Source: Prevotellaceae bacterium (GTDB lineage: Bacteria; Bacteroidota; Bacteroidia; Bacteroidales; UBA932). From it: DNA of 6,426 bases. Each line of letters opens with the position of its first letter. Position 1 is the first letter of the stretch. The notes under the pieces are model-generated. The model did no database searches. It was given only the letters and a program-made list of their open reading frames with translations, and was not told the DNA's origin. The position numbers and the translations under genes were made by a program. The DNA lies in NCBI GenBank assembly GCA_031264875.1, contig JAISDK010000200.1, positions 1 through 6,426 of the forward strand, given 5' to 3'. Of this stretch, positions 1 through 6,401 are shown piece after piece.

Positions 1-198
1 GTTATCGCTAATGATGAAGCAGAAAAAATTTATAAAGAAAGAGGGATTCAAGAGTATCACGAATATGAGAAAGCACATAGTTCAGAAGAACTAGGAGCGG
101 GTCCATTAGCTGATTTCTTTACAAGACTATCTTTCTTTCAGAAATTAGAAACAAAAAATAGGCAAAAAGATAAAAATTATAAAGGAGTAATGTCTTGA
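1..198 (+). CDS. 3' end of an unrecognised AT-rich gene (65 codons in window)
   Basis: The reading frame is open from the first base and ends at a TGA at 196-198; no start is needed in the window, so the gene begins upstream. The visible tail is very hydrophilic and rich in Lys and Glu. It begins VIANDEAEKIYKERG, has a central hydrophobic patch (GPLADFFTRLSFFQ) and ends with a basic stretch (KNRQKDKNYKGVMS). There is no membrane segment and no catalytic motif that I can name. By hand count the stretch is 62 G+C in 198 bases (31%), well below the roughly half-G+C genes downstream, and it prefers A/T-ending codons. I infer that it belongs to a horizontally acquired gene, for example accessory or cargo DNA, but cannot assign a family. 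Confidence that it is coding is moderate, because only an uninterrupted biased frame supports it. Confidence 0.6.
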   Translation, partial: VIANDEAEKIYKERGIQEYHEYEKAHSSEELGAGPLADFFTRLSFFQKLETKNRQKDKNYKGVMS

Positions 199-208
199 TT
201 TAATCTCT

Positions 209-225
209 TTGCAAGAGCCTTGCAA
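209..225. repeat. Perfect 7-bp inverted repeat (hairpin 1)
   Basis: TTGCAAG at 209-215 and CTTGCAA at 219-225 are exact reverse complements around a 3-nt loop (AGC). It lies 10 nt after the stop codon of the AT-rich gene. No T-run follows on either strand, so it is not a classical intrinsic terminator. It could still protect the 3' end of the upstream mRNA. Confidence 0.6.
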
Positions 226-250
226 CCCGGAATTAGGTCTGACTTCTGAC

Positions 251-267
251 TTGCCGGGTCCCGGCAA
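251..267. repeat. Perfect 8-bp inverted repeat (hairpin 2), GC-rich
   Basis: TTGCCGGG at 251-258 and CCCGGCAA at 260-267 are exact reverse complements around one base; in RNA this would fold as a 6-7 bp stem with a 3-5 nt loop. Like the repeat at 209-225 it is 17 nt long, starts TTGC and ends GCAA; 25 nt separate them. It is preceded by a tandem 7-mer, TCTGACT at 238-244 and 245-251. An alternative 4-bp stem, CCCG 260-263 with CGGG 274-277, is followed by T5 at 279-283 and could act as a weak terminator for the upstream gene. A role is not established; it may be a terminator, an mRNA stabiliser or part of a dispersed repeat. Confidence 0.6.
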
Positions 268-314
268 AATTTACGGGCTTTTTGAGCAAAGCTTGAATAC
301 TGTACTTTACACGG

Positions 315-342
315 TTGCAGTTTAGGTTTTTTTCCTAATTTT
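315..342 (+). promoter_or_regulatory. Probable Bacteroidota-type promoter for the DUF2723-deacetylase unit
   Basis: TAATTTTG at 335-342 matches the Bacteroidota -7 consensus TAnnTTTG exactly. A TTG at 315-317 (GTTG at 314-317, three of four matches to the -33 TTTG) lies upstream with a 17-nt spacer. This would start transcription near 348-350 and leave a leader of about 65 nt before the ATG at 416. The spacer contains a 5-bp inverted repeat, TTAGG 322-326 and CCTAA 333-337, around six T residues, which overlaps the -7 box and might be a regulatory site. No Shine-Dalgarno sequence precedes the start, as is usual in this phylum. Confidence 0.5.
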
Positions 343-415
343 GCGGCTTTAAATATTATTGCAAACATGTAAAATCATACATGTACACATTTGTAGAACA
401 GTAAATTATATTAGC

Positions 416-3394
416 ATGAAATACAAAAAATTGAATAACATTACCGGATGGGCAGTATTTGCTATAGCTGCATTTACCTATATAGCAACCCTCGAGCCTA
501 CGGCAAGCCTGTGGGATTGCAGCGAATTTATACTGTCGGCATACAAGCTCGAAGTAGGACATCCTCCCGGAGCGCCTTTGTTTATGATGATTGGACATTT
601 ATTTACCTTATTTTCATCGACTGAAAATGTGGCGTATATGATAAATGTATTTTCGGCGCTGTGCAGTGCGTTTACCGTTTTGTTTTTATTCTGGACAATA
701 ACCCATCTGGTTCGCCGGACTGTGGATAAAAGCATGTCGGAACTGTCGCTCGCCGAAATCATTATGATAACGGGCTGCGGAACAGTCGGAGCGCTGGCCT
801 ATACATTTTCCGATACCTTCTGGTTTTCGGCAGTCGAAGGAGAAGTTTATGCCGCATCCTCACTGATGACGGCTCTGGTTTTCTGGGCGATACTGAAATG
901 GGAAGAACAGGCGGATTCACCGTATGCAAACCGGTGGCTGGTATTGATCTCCTACATTCTGGGACTGTCCATCGGCGTCCACCTGCTTAACCTGCTTGTT
1001 GTTCCGGCGATTGTATTTGTATATTATTTCAAAAAATACGAAGTCACCCGAAAAGGGATAATCTACACAAGCATCATATCCATTGTTCTGCTCGGTGCGC
1101 TGGTCTGGGGCGTTATCCCCGCAACACCGAAAATTGCCTCGTGGATTGAACTGTTTTTCGTAAACACTCTGGGACTTCCGATAAATTCCGGACTGCTTTT
1201 CTTTGTAATTCTGCTGATAGCCGTTCTTGCATATGCCGTGCGCAACACCTATCGGCAAAAGCGGGTTATTTTGAATACCGTTATGCTGTGCCTGTCACTG
1301 TGTCTGATAGGCTACAGCAGCTATGCCATGATAATCATCCGCTCATCGGCCAATCTGCCCATGGATCAGAACAAGCCCGACAATATTTTTTCACTGATCA
1401 AGTATCTTAACCGCGACCAGTACGGTTCGCGCCCCCTGTTCACCGGCCCGTACTTCAACACTAAGGACTATGAAGTTACACAGGAAGAAAAATACATACG
1501 GCTCGGCAATAAATATGTAAAGAAAGACATATCCCAAAAAGTAAATTATAAGAACACCACAATTTTCCCCCGCATGTGGAGTTCCTCCCGTCCCGATCAT
1601 GCCGAAGTGTACAGGATGTATGTGAAAGGAAAAAATCCCACTTTTATGGACAACATGCGTTTTTTCCTCGATTATCAGATAGGATTCATGTACTGGAGAT
1701 ACTTCATGTGGAATTTTGCAGGAAAACAGAACGACATGCAAGCCTCGATATCCGACCCGACAAAGGGCAATTGGATTTCGGGAATAAAGTTTATCGACGA
1801 AAGCCGCCTGGGAAATATGGACGACATGCCCGTATATCTTGCCGAAAACAGGGGTACCAACAAGTATTATTTCCTGCCCTTGCTGCTGGGAATTTTAGGC
1901 CTGATGTTTCAGTTTTCAAAAGACAGGAAAGGGTTCACTCTGGTCACGCTGCTGTTCTTTTTCACAGGCCTGGCCGTTATCATGTACCTCAACCAGACGC
2001 CAAACGAACCCCGCGAAAGAGATTATGCATACGCCGGTTCGTTTTATGCCTTTGCAGTATGGGCAGGCATGGGAGTGGCATTCCTGTACGGCCTTTTGAG
2101 TAAAACGTTGAAAAAAAATATTGCCGCCCCTGTAGCCCTGATTCTCGGACTTCCTGTTCCGGCAATCATGGCTCAGCAGAATTGGGACGATCACGACCGC
2201 TCGGGACGATATATTGCTGCCGATTTCGGATATAACTACCTCAATTCATGCGACGAAAATGCTATACTATATACTTTTGGAGATAACGACACTTTCCCGC
2301 TCTGGTACAACCAGGAGGTGGAAGGCGTGCGCAGAGACATCAAGGTGGCAAACTCAATGTACTTGTCTTCCGACTGGTACTACATGCAAATGATGAGACG
2401 GTCATACGAAGCGCCTCCTCTTGCCACAACCGCCACTCCGGCGAAAATAATAGGCGAAACCAGAGCCTACATGCCTGTGGAGGAACTGCGTCCGAATCTC
2501 CGTATCGGTCAGGCCCTGCAAATCGCTTTTGACGATAACGGTCGAAAATTCCGCGGCTCGTCGGGCATCGAGCTGTATGCATTCCCTTCAAAAAACCTGA
2601 TTTTGCCGGTCAGCAAAGAACAGGTCATCGAACAGGGGCTGGCGCTGGATACTTCCTCGATAGTTCCCTACCTGCATTTCAAAATATCGGGCGGTTCGGT
2701 TGGAAAAAACAGTCTTGCAGCTCTCGATTTTGCCGCCAACAATTTTCTGAAACGTCCGATATATTACGGATCGAGCGGCAGTGAACCGGACTTTATAATG
2801 GGCGTGGACGGCAACCTGCGTCAGGAAGGACTTGCGCGGAAGTTAGTCCCCGAAAATGTCGCCGGAACCCCTGTGAATATCGACAGAACTCTCGATTTGC
2901 TTGTGAACAAGTTCCGTTACCGCGGAATCAACGATTCGAGCGTGTACATGGACGAAACGGCAAGACGCATAGTGAGTCATTACAGATCTGCATTTTTCAG
3001 GCTTGCCGAAGTCCTGAAGATAAAGAACGACCGGGAAAGGCTTAAACAGCTGATGGAAAAATATCATGAGGCAATGCCCGAAATGGGTATCGTAAACATT
3101 CATCACACTCCATACTGGGGCGTTGCCAATCCTGTGGTTGAATACTATTTCTTTTCGGAACTGGAGAGATACGGCATTTCTCTGGCTCAGCGTCTTGTAA
3201 ACGATTATGGAAAGGAATACCGGTATTATCTCGGATTAAGCGCGAAATCTTCCGTCGATTATGAAATGTCGCGCATATACCAGGGCATCAACAGTCTGGC
3301 AGATATACTTAAAAGATACAATCAGACCGATTTGCACAAACAGGCCAGCGACTTGCTGCAGGACATGCGAGCGTCCATGATTGTCGGCAGTTAA
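416..3394 (+). CDS. DUF2723-family polytopic membrane protein, candidate GT-C glycosyltransferase
   Basis: This 992-residue integral membrane protein matches the DUF2723 (TMEM260-like) family. The N-terminal half carries many hydrophobic segments (about 11-27, 54-68, 74-98, 114-134, 146-160, 173-205, 215-234, 259-307); a large loop at about 310-484 is followed by more (485-500, 507-524, 543-561, 569-585). The rest, about 590-992, is soluble. Family landmarks are WDCSEFI at 33-39, GHPPGAP at 48-54, FWFSAVEGEVY at 135-145, the NEPRERDYAYAGSF stretch at 530-543, NWDDHDRSGR at 589-598 and FGDNDTFPLW at 621-630. Acidic residues D34/E37 in the first outer loop sit where GT-C enzymes place their catalytic acid. 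Human TMEM260 of this family is an O-mannosyltransferase; sugar transfer from a lipid-linked donor is thus a reasonable inference, but donor and acceptor are unknown. I chose the ATG at 416 because the upstream in-frame TTG at 359 would add 19 residues lacking family character and lies close to the predicted transcription start. It is first gene of a unit with the deacetylase 29 nt downstream. Confidence 0.9.
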   Translation: MKYKKLNNITGWAVFAIAAFTYIATLEPTASLWDCSEFILSAYKLEVGHPPGAPLFMMIGHLFTLFSSTENVAYMINVFSALCSAFTVLFLFWTITHLVRRTVDKSMSELSLAEIIMITGCGTVGALAYTFSDTFWFSAVEGEVYAASSLMTALVFWAILKWEEQADSPYANRWLVLISYILGLSIGVHLLNLLVVPAIVFVYYFKKYEVTRKGIIYTSIISIVLLGALVWGVIPATPKIASWIELFFVNTLGLPINSGLLFFVILLIAVLAYAVRNTYRQKRVILNTVMLCLSLCLIGYSSYAMIIIRSSANLPMDQNKPDNIFSLIKYLNRDQYGSRPLFTGPYFNTKDYEVTQEEKYIRLGNKYVKKDISQKVNYKNTTIFPRMWSSSRPDHAEVYRMYVKGKNPTFMDNMRFFLDYQIGFMYWRYFMWNFAGKQNDMQASISDPTKGNWISGIKFIDESRLGNMDDMPVYLAENRGTNKYYFLPLLLGILGLMFQFSKDRKGFTLVTLLFFFTGLAVIMYLNQTPNEPRERDYAYAGSFYAFAVWAGMGVAFLYGLLSKTLKKNIAAPVALILGLPVPAIMAQQNWDDHDRSGRYIAADFGYNYLNSCDENAILYTFGDNDTFPLWYNQEVEGVRRDIKVANSMYLSSDWYYMQMMRRSYEAPPLATTATPAKIIGETRAYMPVEELRPNLRIGQALQIAFDDNGRKFRGSSGIELYAFPSKNLILPVSKEQVIEQGLALDTSSIVPYLHFKISGGSVGKNSLAALDFAANNFLKRPIYYGSSGSEPDFIMGVDGNLRQEGLARKLVPENVAGTPVNIDRTLDLLVNKFRYRGINDSSVYMDETARRIVSHYRSAFFRLAEVLKIKNDRERLKQLMEKYHEAMPEMGIVNIHHTPYWGVANPVVEYYFFSELERYGISLAQRLVNDYGKEYRYYLGLSAKSSVDYEMSRIYQGINSLADILKRYNQTDLHKQASDLLQDMRASMIVGS

Positions 3395-3423
3395 AACCCT
3401 GTAAAAAATAATTTTCTACTGTT

Positions 3424-4038
3424 ATGTATTTCAGCGCACCGGAGTTTATTCGCAAAATGTTTCCCATGCTGATATGGAGTTTCTCCGAAGAGGAGGGTAA
3501 AACAGTGTTTCTCACTTTCGACGACGGTCCCACTGTCGGGCTTACTCCCTGGGTGCTGGATAAACTCGACGAATACGAAGCTAAGGCTACATTCTTCTGC
3601 CTGGGTAAAAATGTGGAACAGCATCCCGATGAATATAACATGATAGTTTCACGCGGACATGCCGCCGGCAATCATTCCTACAGCCACATCAAAGGCTGGG
3701 GCAACAGCGTGTCTTCGTATGTTCAGGACTTTGACCTTGCTTCGGAATTTATCGACAGCAACCTTATCCGACCTCCATACGGACGCTTGACTCCCAATCA
3801 GGCAAGAGTTCTTAATGAACGCTACAGACTGATTATGTGGGATATTCTTAGCCGTGACTACAGCCGTGCCATATCGCGGCGAGGCTGTGTGAGGAATGTA
3901 GTCAAACATCTGCGTCCCGGTTCAATAATAGTGTTTCACGATTCGCTGAAAGCCCGGCGCAATTTGAAATACGCTCTTCCAAGAGTTCTGGAAATCCTTA
4001 AAAGCGAGGGATACGAATGTCGGAAAATAGAACTGTAA
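3424..4038 (+). CDS. NodB-type polysaccharide deacetylase family protein (CE4-like)
   Basis: This 204-residue protein is almost entirely one NodB homology domain, which removes N- or O-linked acetyl groups from sugars with a divalent metal. Visible motifs are TFDDGP at 31-36 (D33 expected base, D34 metal ligand), NHSYSH at 83-88 (H84 and H88 metal ligands), RPPYG at 116-120 (substrate groove), WDILSRDYS at 139-147 in the place of motif 4, and VFHDS at 170-174 (H172, expected general acid). All catalytic residues expected for an active family 4 carbohydrate esterase are present. The N-terminus has only a short hydrophobic patch (12-20) and no signal peptide, so a cytoplasmic or membrane-associated site is likely, unlike secreted peptidoglycan or xylan deacetylases. 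It starts 29 nt after the DUF2723 gene on the same strand with no promoter seen between them, so they are probably co-transcribed. The substrate is unknown; a nucleotide- or lipid-linked sugar precursor is an inference from context. Confidence 0.88.
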   Translation: MYFSAPEFIRKMFPMLIWSFSEEEGKTVFLTFDDGPTVGLTPWVLDKLDEYEAKATFFCLGKNVEQHPDEYNMIVSRGHAAGNHSYSHIKGWGNSVSSYVQDFDLASEFIDSNLIRPPYGRLTPNQARVLNERYRLIMWDILSRDYSRAISRRGCVRNVVKHLRPGSIIVFHDSLKARRNLKYALPRVLEILKSEGYECRKIEL

Positions 4039-4076
4039 GTCCGAAAGAACTTGCATGTTTTCAGCATCTCCCAATC

Positions 4077-5468
4077 TCAATTCGACAAGTGAAAATGCCT
4101 GCTGATACATGAAGGCAGTTCGTCGGGTTCGTGGGACACGAAAATTAAAGTACGGTTTTTGCAATATTCGTCCAGCAGTTGTTTTGCCCGTGTCACCGAA
4201 TCAAAGTCCATTCCCTGAAAGGGTTCGTCAAGCGCCAGCATCGCAGGATTTTTAACTGTAGCGCGAATCAACAGAATCATATTTTGCTGTCCGGTAGAAA
4301 CATGCCGGAACAAATCGTTGCAGATTCCCGTTATTGAAAAGTAATCGAACAGGCTGTCCGTAAGCTGCAAGATTTTGTCCACAGGCTTAACTTTACGATG
4401 CGGATTTTCGGAAAGTCCGCTCAGGGCAACTTCCCTGCATGTTTTATTACGGTTGAAATACAGATGCATTTCCGGTGAAACGAATCCGATATTATCTTTT
4501 ATATCCCAGATGCTTTCGCCCGTTCCGCGTTTACGGTCGAACAGTATGATATTGTTGGCGTATGCTTGAGGATTGTCGGCAAAAATAAGGCTCAGCAGCA
4601 TTGACTTCCCCGACCCGTTAGCGCCTGTCAAAGCCCATTTCTCGCCATGAGATACAGTCCATTCCAGTTGATTCACTACCGTTTTGCCGTTATAGACGAT
4701 ACTTACATTCTCCAGTTTGACCGCTGTGTCGAATGTTTTTGCGGGCGCGTCGGGCAATACGGGTAATGTGTATTGCCGGCAACGGTACGCGGGAATATAA
4801 TTCCTTACGGGAGAGGTGTTTTTTATGGCAAAATTCTCTATTTCCATGACATGGGTTATGGAGTCGGGAATATGTCTGTCCACCACTGTTATGACATTTG
4901 TTCCAAGCAGGGTAATCTGGCTGATAGTGCGGCTAATGTAGTCTCTCGCCTGACTGTCGAGACCGGTATATAGATTGTCAAGCAGCAGCAGGCGCGGTTT
5001 TTTCATCAAAGCTTTCGCGATCAGCATTTTTTTGAATTGCCCGTTTGAAAGCTTTATAATCTCCATGTCGAGCAAATGGCTTATCTCAAAGGCTTCCAGT
5101 TCCGGCAAACTGTCGCCGGCGTTAAGTTTCAGAAAATTGCGGACGGTAACGATACTGTCTGTTTCAGTAGCATTGTAACGCTGCTGGTAGTAAAAACTGC
5201 CGTAATTGATTGACGGATCGTTGAAATATACTGCTGCAATCTGTCCGGATACATTTCCGGCATCCGCGTCAGCAAAATTACAGTCAATTTCACCCTTGAT
5301 TTTCATCAGCCTGCCTTCCACAATTTCCAGGAATGTTGTTTTCCCCGCACCGTTTGCGCCTACAACAGCCCAGTTTTCTTCCGGATGCATTTCCCAACTG
5401 GTATCCTGAAAAACAGGATATTGAAACTTTTTGAAGGTGGCGTCTTTTATTTTCAGCAGATATGACAT
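4077..5468 (-). CDS. ModF-like tandem ABC ATPase (two nucleotide-binding domains, no membrane part)
   Basis: This 463-residue soluble protein has two ABC domains in one chain. Domain 1 (about 1-215) has Walker A GANGAGKTT at 37-45, signature LSNGQ at 140-144 and Walker B ending LLLLDN at 160-165; the usual catalytic Glu is Asn165. Domain 2 (about 248-463) has Walker A GANGSGKS at 282-289, signature VSTGQ at 390-394, Walker B LALDE at 411-415 with E415, and the switch His446 in VSHEPDE. The short linker (about 30 residues) and lack of a charged coil argue against an ABC-F translation factor. Layout and length fit the ModF/PhrA group (E. coli ModF is about 490 residues), whose role is poorly defined. 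No molybdate permease or binding protein is in the window, so a molybdenum role should not be assumed. The ATG lies 2 nt after the stop of the MBL gene, indicating an operon. It converges with the deacetylase gene over a 38-nt gap in which I see no terminator hairpin. Confidence 0.87.
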   Translation of the reverse strand: MSYLLKIKDATFKKFQYPVFQDTSWEMHPEENWAVVGANGAGKTTFLEIVEGRLMKIKGEIDCNFADADAGNVSGQIAAVYFNDPSINYGSFYYQQRYNATETDSIVTVRNFLKLNAGDSLPELEAFEISHLLDMEIIKLSNGQFKKMLIAKALMKKPRLLLLDNLYTGLDSQARDYISRTISQITLLGTNVITVVDRHIPDSITHVMEIENFAIKNTSPVRNYIPAYRCRQYTLPVLPDAPAKTFDTAVKLENVSIVYNGKTVVNQLEWTVSHGEKWALTGANGSGKSMLLSLIFADNPQAYANNIILFDRKRGTGESIWDIKDNIGFVSPEMHLYFNRNKTCREVALSGLSENPHRKVKPVDKILQLTDSLFDYFSITGICNDLFRHVSTGQQNMILLIRATVKNPAMLALDEPFQGMDFDSVTRAKQLLDEYCKNRTLIFVSHEPDELPSCISRHFHLSN

Positions 5469-5470
5469 GT

Positions 5471-6241
5471 TTATTCCGGTATTTCTATTGTCAGACAGTC
5501 GTATGCAAGTTGAATGTTCGTGGGTAATTCTTCATTCACAGCCCTGTGCAGTCCCATTTGATGGGAGATATGTGTGAGATATGTCTGTTGGGATCCTGTT
5601 TCGCGTGCAACGTCAATCGCCTGCGACAGGGAGAAATGGGCAAGATGACTTTCTTTGCGGAGTGCATTAACGACTAAAACCCTGCATCCGCATATCTTTT
5701 TCATTTCGGAAAGTTCAATCCTGTTGGCATCCGTCACATAAGCCAATCCGTCTATGCGAAATCCCAAAACCGGTAATCTGTAATGAAATACCCGTACCGG
5801 AACAATTTTAATGTCGCCAACCGTGAAGTATGTTTCATCGCTTATCGTGTTGAGATTCATTTCCGGAACTCCGGGGTAGGGATTGTCGGCAAAGGCATAC
5901 GGATATTCGGAACATATTGAATCCAGCACCCGCTTTTCCGCGTATATCTCCACAGGCTTGCCGCTGATATAGTTCAGCGCTCTCACATCGTCCAGTCCCC
6001 CGGTATGGTCTTTATGCTCGTGTGTCAATAATATTGCGTCCAAATCCGAAATTCCTCCCCGCAACAGCTGCTGTCTGAAATCGGTACCGGCGTCAATAAG
6101 CAGTTTTTTATTGCGCGTTTCTATCAAAATCGACGCTCGCAGCCGTTTATCATTTGAATCCGACGACATGCAAACATCACACTTACACCCTATAACGGGC
6201 ACTCCCTGCGAGGATCCGGTGCCATAAAATGTTATTTTCAT
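5471..6241 (-). CDS. PhnP-like MBL-fold metallo-hydrolase (probable phosphodiesterase)
   Basis: This 256-residue protein is a complete metallo-beta-lactamase fold enzyme of the PhnP-like group, metal-dependent phosphodiesterases in the cytoplasm. The motif THEHKDH at 73-79 supplies H74, H76, D78 and H79; H153 (VFHY), D171 (YVTDAN) and H224 (LTHISH) complete a two-metal site. C19, C21 and C24 in GCKCDVC with H227 match the structural zinc site described for E. coli PhnP, including the three-residue spacing between the last two histidines. PhnP itself hydrolyses a cyclic phosphodiester in phosphonate breakdown, but no other phn gene is present here, so the physiological substrate is open. The start is secure, since MKITFYGTGSSQGVPVIGC is the normal family N-terminus. 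The start codon overlaps the stop of the 37-codon ORF upstream (ATGA), and the ABC ATPase follows after 2 nt, so all three are likely co-transcribed from the promoter near 6380-6387. Confidence 0.9.
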   Translation of the reverse strand: MKITFYGTGSSQGVPVIGCKCDVCMSSDSNDKRLRASILIETRNKKLLIDAGTDFRQQLLRGGISDLDAILLTHEHKDHTGGLDDVRALNYISGKPVEIYAEKRVLDSICSEYPYAFADNPYPGVPEMNLNTISDETYFTVGDIKIVPVRVFHYRLPVLGFRIDGLAYVTDANRIELSEMKKICGCRVLVVNALRKESHLAHFSLSQAIDVARETGSQQTYLTHISHQMGLHRAVNEELPTNIQLAYDCLTIEIPE

Positions 6242-6351
6242 CTGTCTTCATTCAGCAGGGTGAACAAAAATCCTTCCGGCACTGCAAAGTTGGATGCTTG
6301 TCGCAACAAATGTCCGGACGCCCATTCGAAATGGATTAAGTTACTACTCAT
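6238..6351 (-). pseudogene. Truncated N-terminal remnant of an Rpn/PD-(D/E)XK-type transposase (37 codons)
   Basis: An ATG at 6351-6349 opens a 37-residue frame ending in TGA at 6240-6238; the TGA overlaps the ATG of the MBL gene as ATGA. The peptide contains LIHFEWASGHLLRQASNF followed by AVPEGFLFTLLNEDR. From memory this resembles the N-terminus of the Bacteroidota Rpn-family recombination-promoting nucleases/putative transposases, which typically read like IRFDWAMKRLLR, then KANF, then LEGFLS and LL-[GN]-ED. In those proteins some 200 or more further residues follow, including the nuclease core; here the frame stops at that point and MBL sequence begins, so I infer a deletion remnant. It follows a good TAnnTTTG box by 28 nt and may act as a translated leader coupled to the MBL gene. 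The alternative is an unrelated small leader peptide or a chance ORF. I could not run an alignment. Confidence 0.55.
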
Positions 6352-6368
6352 GATATAATTACTTTATA

Positions 6369-6376
6369 TAATTTTG
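6369..6376 (+). promoter_or_regulatory. Possible divergent -7 box near the right edge
   Basis: TAATTTTG at 6369-6376 matches TAnnTTTG exactly and is identical to the box before the DUF2723 gene. It would start transcription near 6382, about 20 nt before an ATG at 6402. No -33 TTTG or TTG lies at the expected distance upstream. Because the region is AT-rich, a chance match is possible. Confidence 0.3.
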
Positions 6377-6379
6377 TCG

Positions 6380-6387
6380 CAAATGTA
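6380..6387 (-). promoter_or_regulatory. Probable -7 box for the minus-strand MBL-ABC unit
   Basis: Read on the minus strand, TACATTTG at 6387-6380 matches the Bacteroidota -7 consensus TAnnTTTG exactly. Transcription would start near 6374, about 23 nt before the remnant ORF start at 6351 and about 130 nt before the MBL start codon. The -33 element is weak: a T-run lies about 20 nt upstream at minus-strand 6412-6408, without the final G. The surroundings are very AT-rich. Confidence 0.45.
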
Positions 6388-6401
6388 TAGAATAATTTCT
6401 A

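Noticed and set aside
177..368. Minus-strand 63-residue frame spanning the left intergenic region
   Set aside because: It overlaps the 3' end of the AT-rich gene, both hairpins and the probable promoter, and it resembles no protein family I know. It could only be interesting as part of a repeated intergenic element.
359..415. TTG at 359 as an upstream start for the DUF2723 protein, adding 19 residues
   Set aside because: The extension has no family-like sequence, would place the start about 10 nt from the predicted transcription start, and the ATG at 416 begins at the normal N-terminus just before the first membrane segment.
1391..1741. Minus-strand 116-residue frame antisense to the DUF2723 gene
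   Set aside because: It lies fully opposite a conserved family gene and shows no motif; typical antisense shadow.
1576..2103. Plus-strand 175-residue frame inside the DUF2723 gene
   Set aside because: It is a +1-frame shadow of a well-supported gene; the translation is rich in Arg, His and Cys without any recognisable domain.
4039..4076. Bidirectional terminator between the convergent deacetylase and ABC genes
   Set aside because: The 38-nt gap has no stem longer than about 3 bp and no T-run of useful length on either strand, so I do not call a terminator.
4077..5468. ABC-F translation factor identity for the tandem ABC protein
   Set aside because: The interdomain linker is only about 30 residues and lacks the long charged helical linker of ABC-F proteins; the second signature is VSTGQ and domain 1 lacks the catalytic Glu, which fits ModF-like proteins better.
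5471..6241. Ribonuclease Z or class B beta-lactamase identity for the MBL protein
   Set aside because: The N-terminal GCKCDVC and the terminal H224/H227 pair match the PhnP-type zinc site, there is no RNase Z exosite, and no signal peptide as expected of a beta-lactamase.
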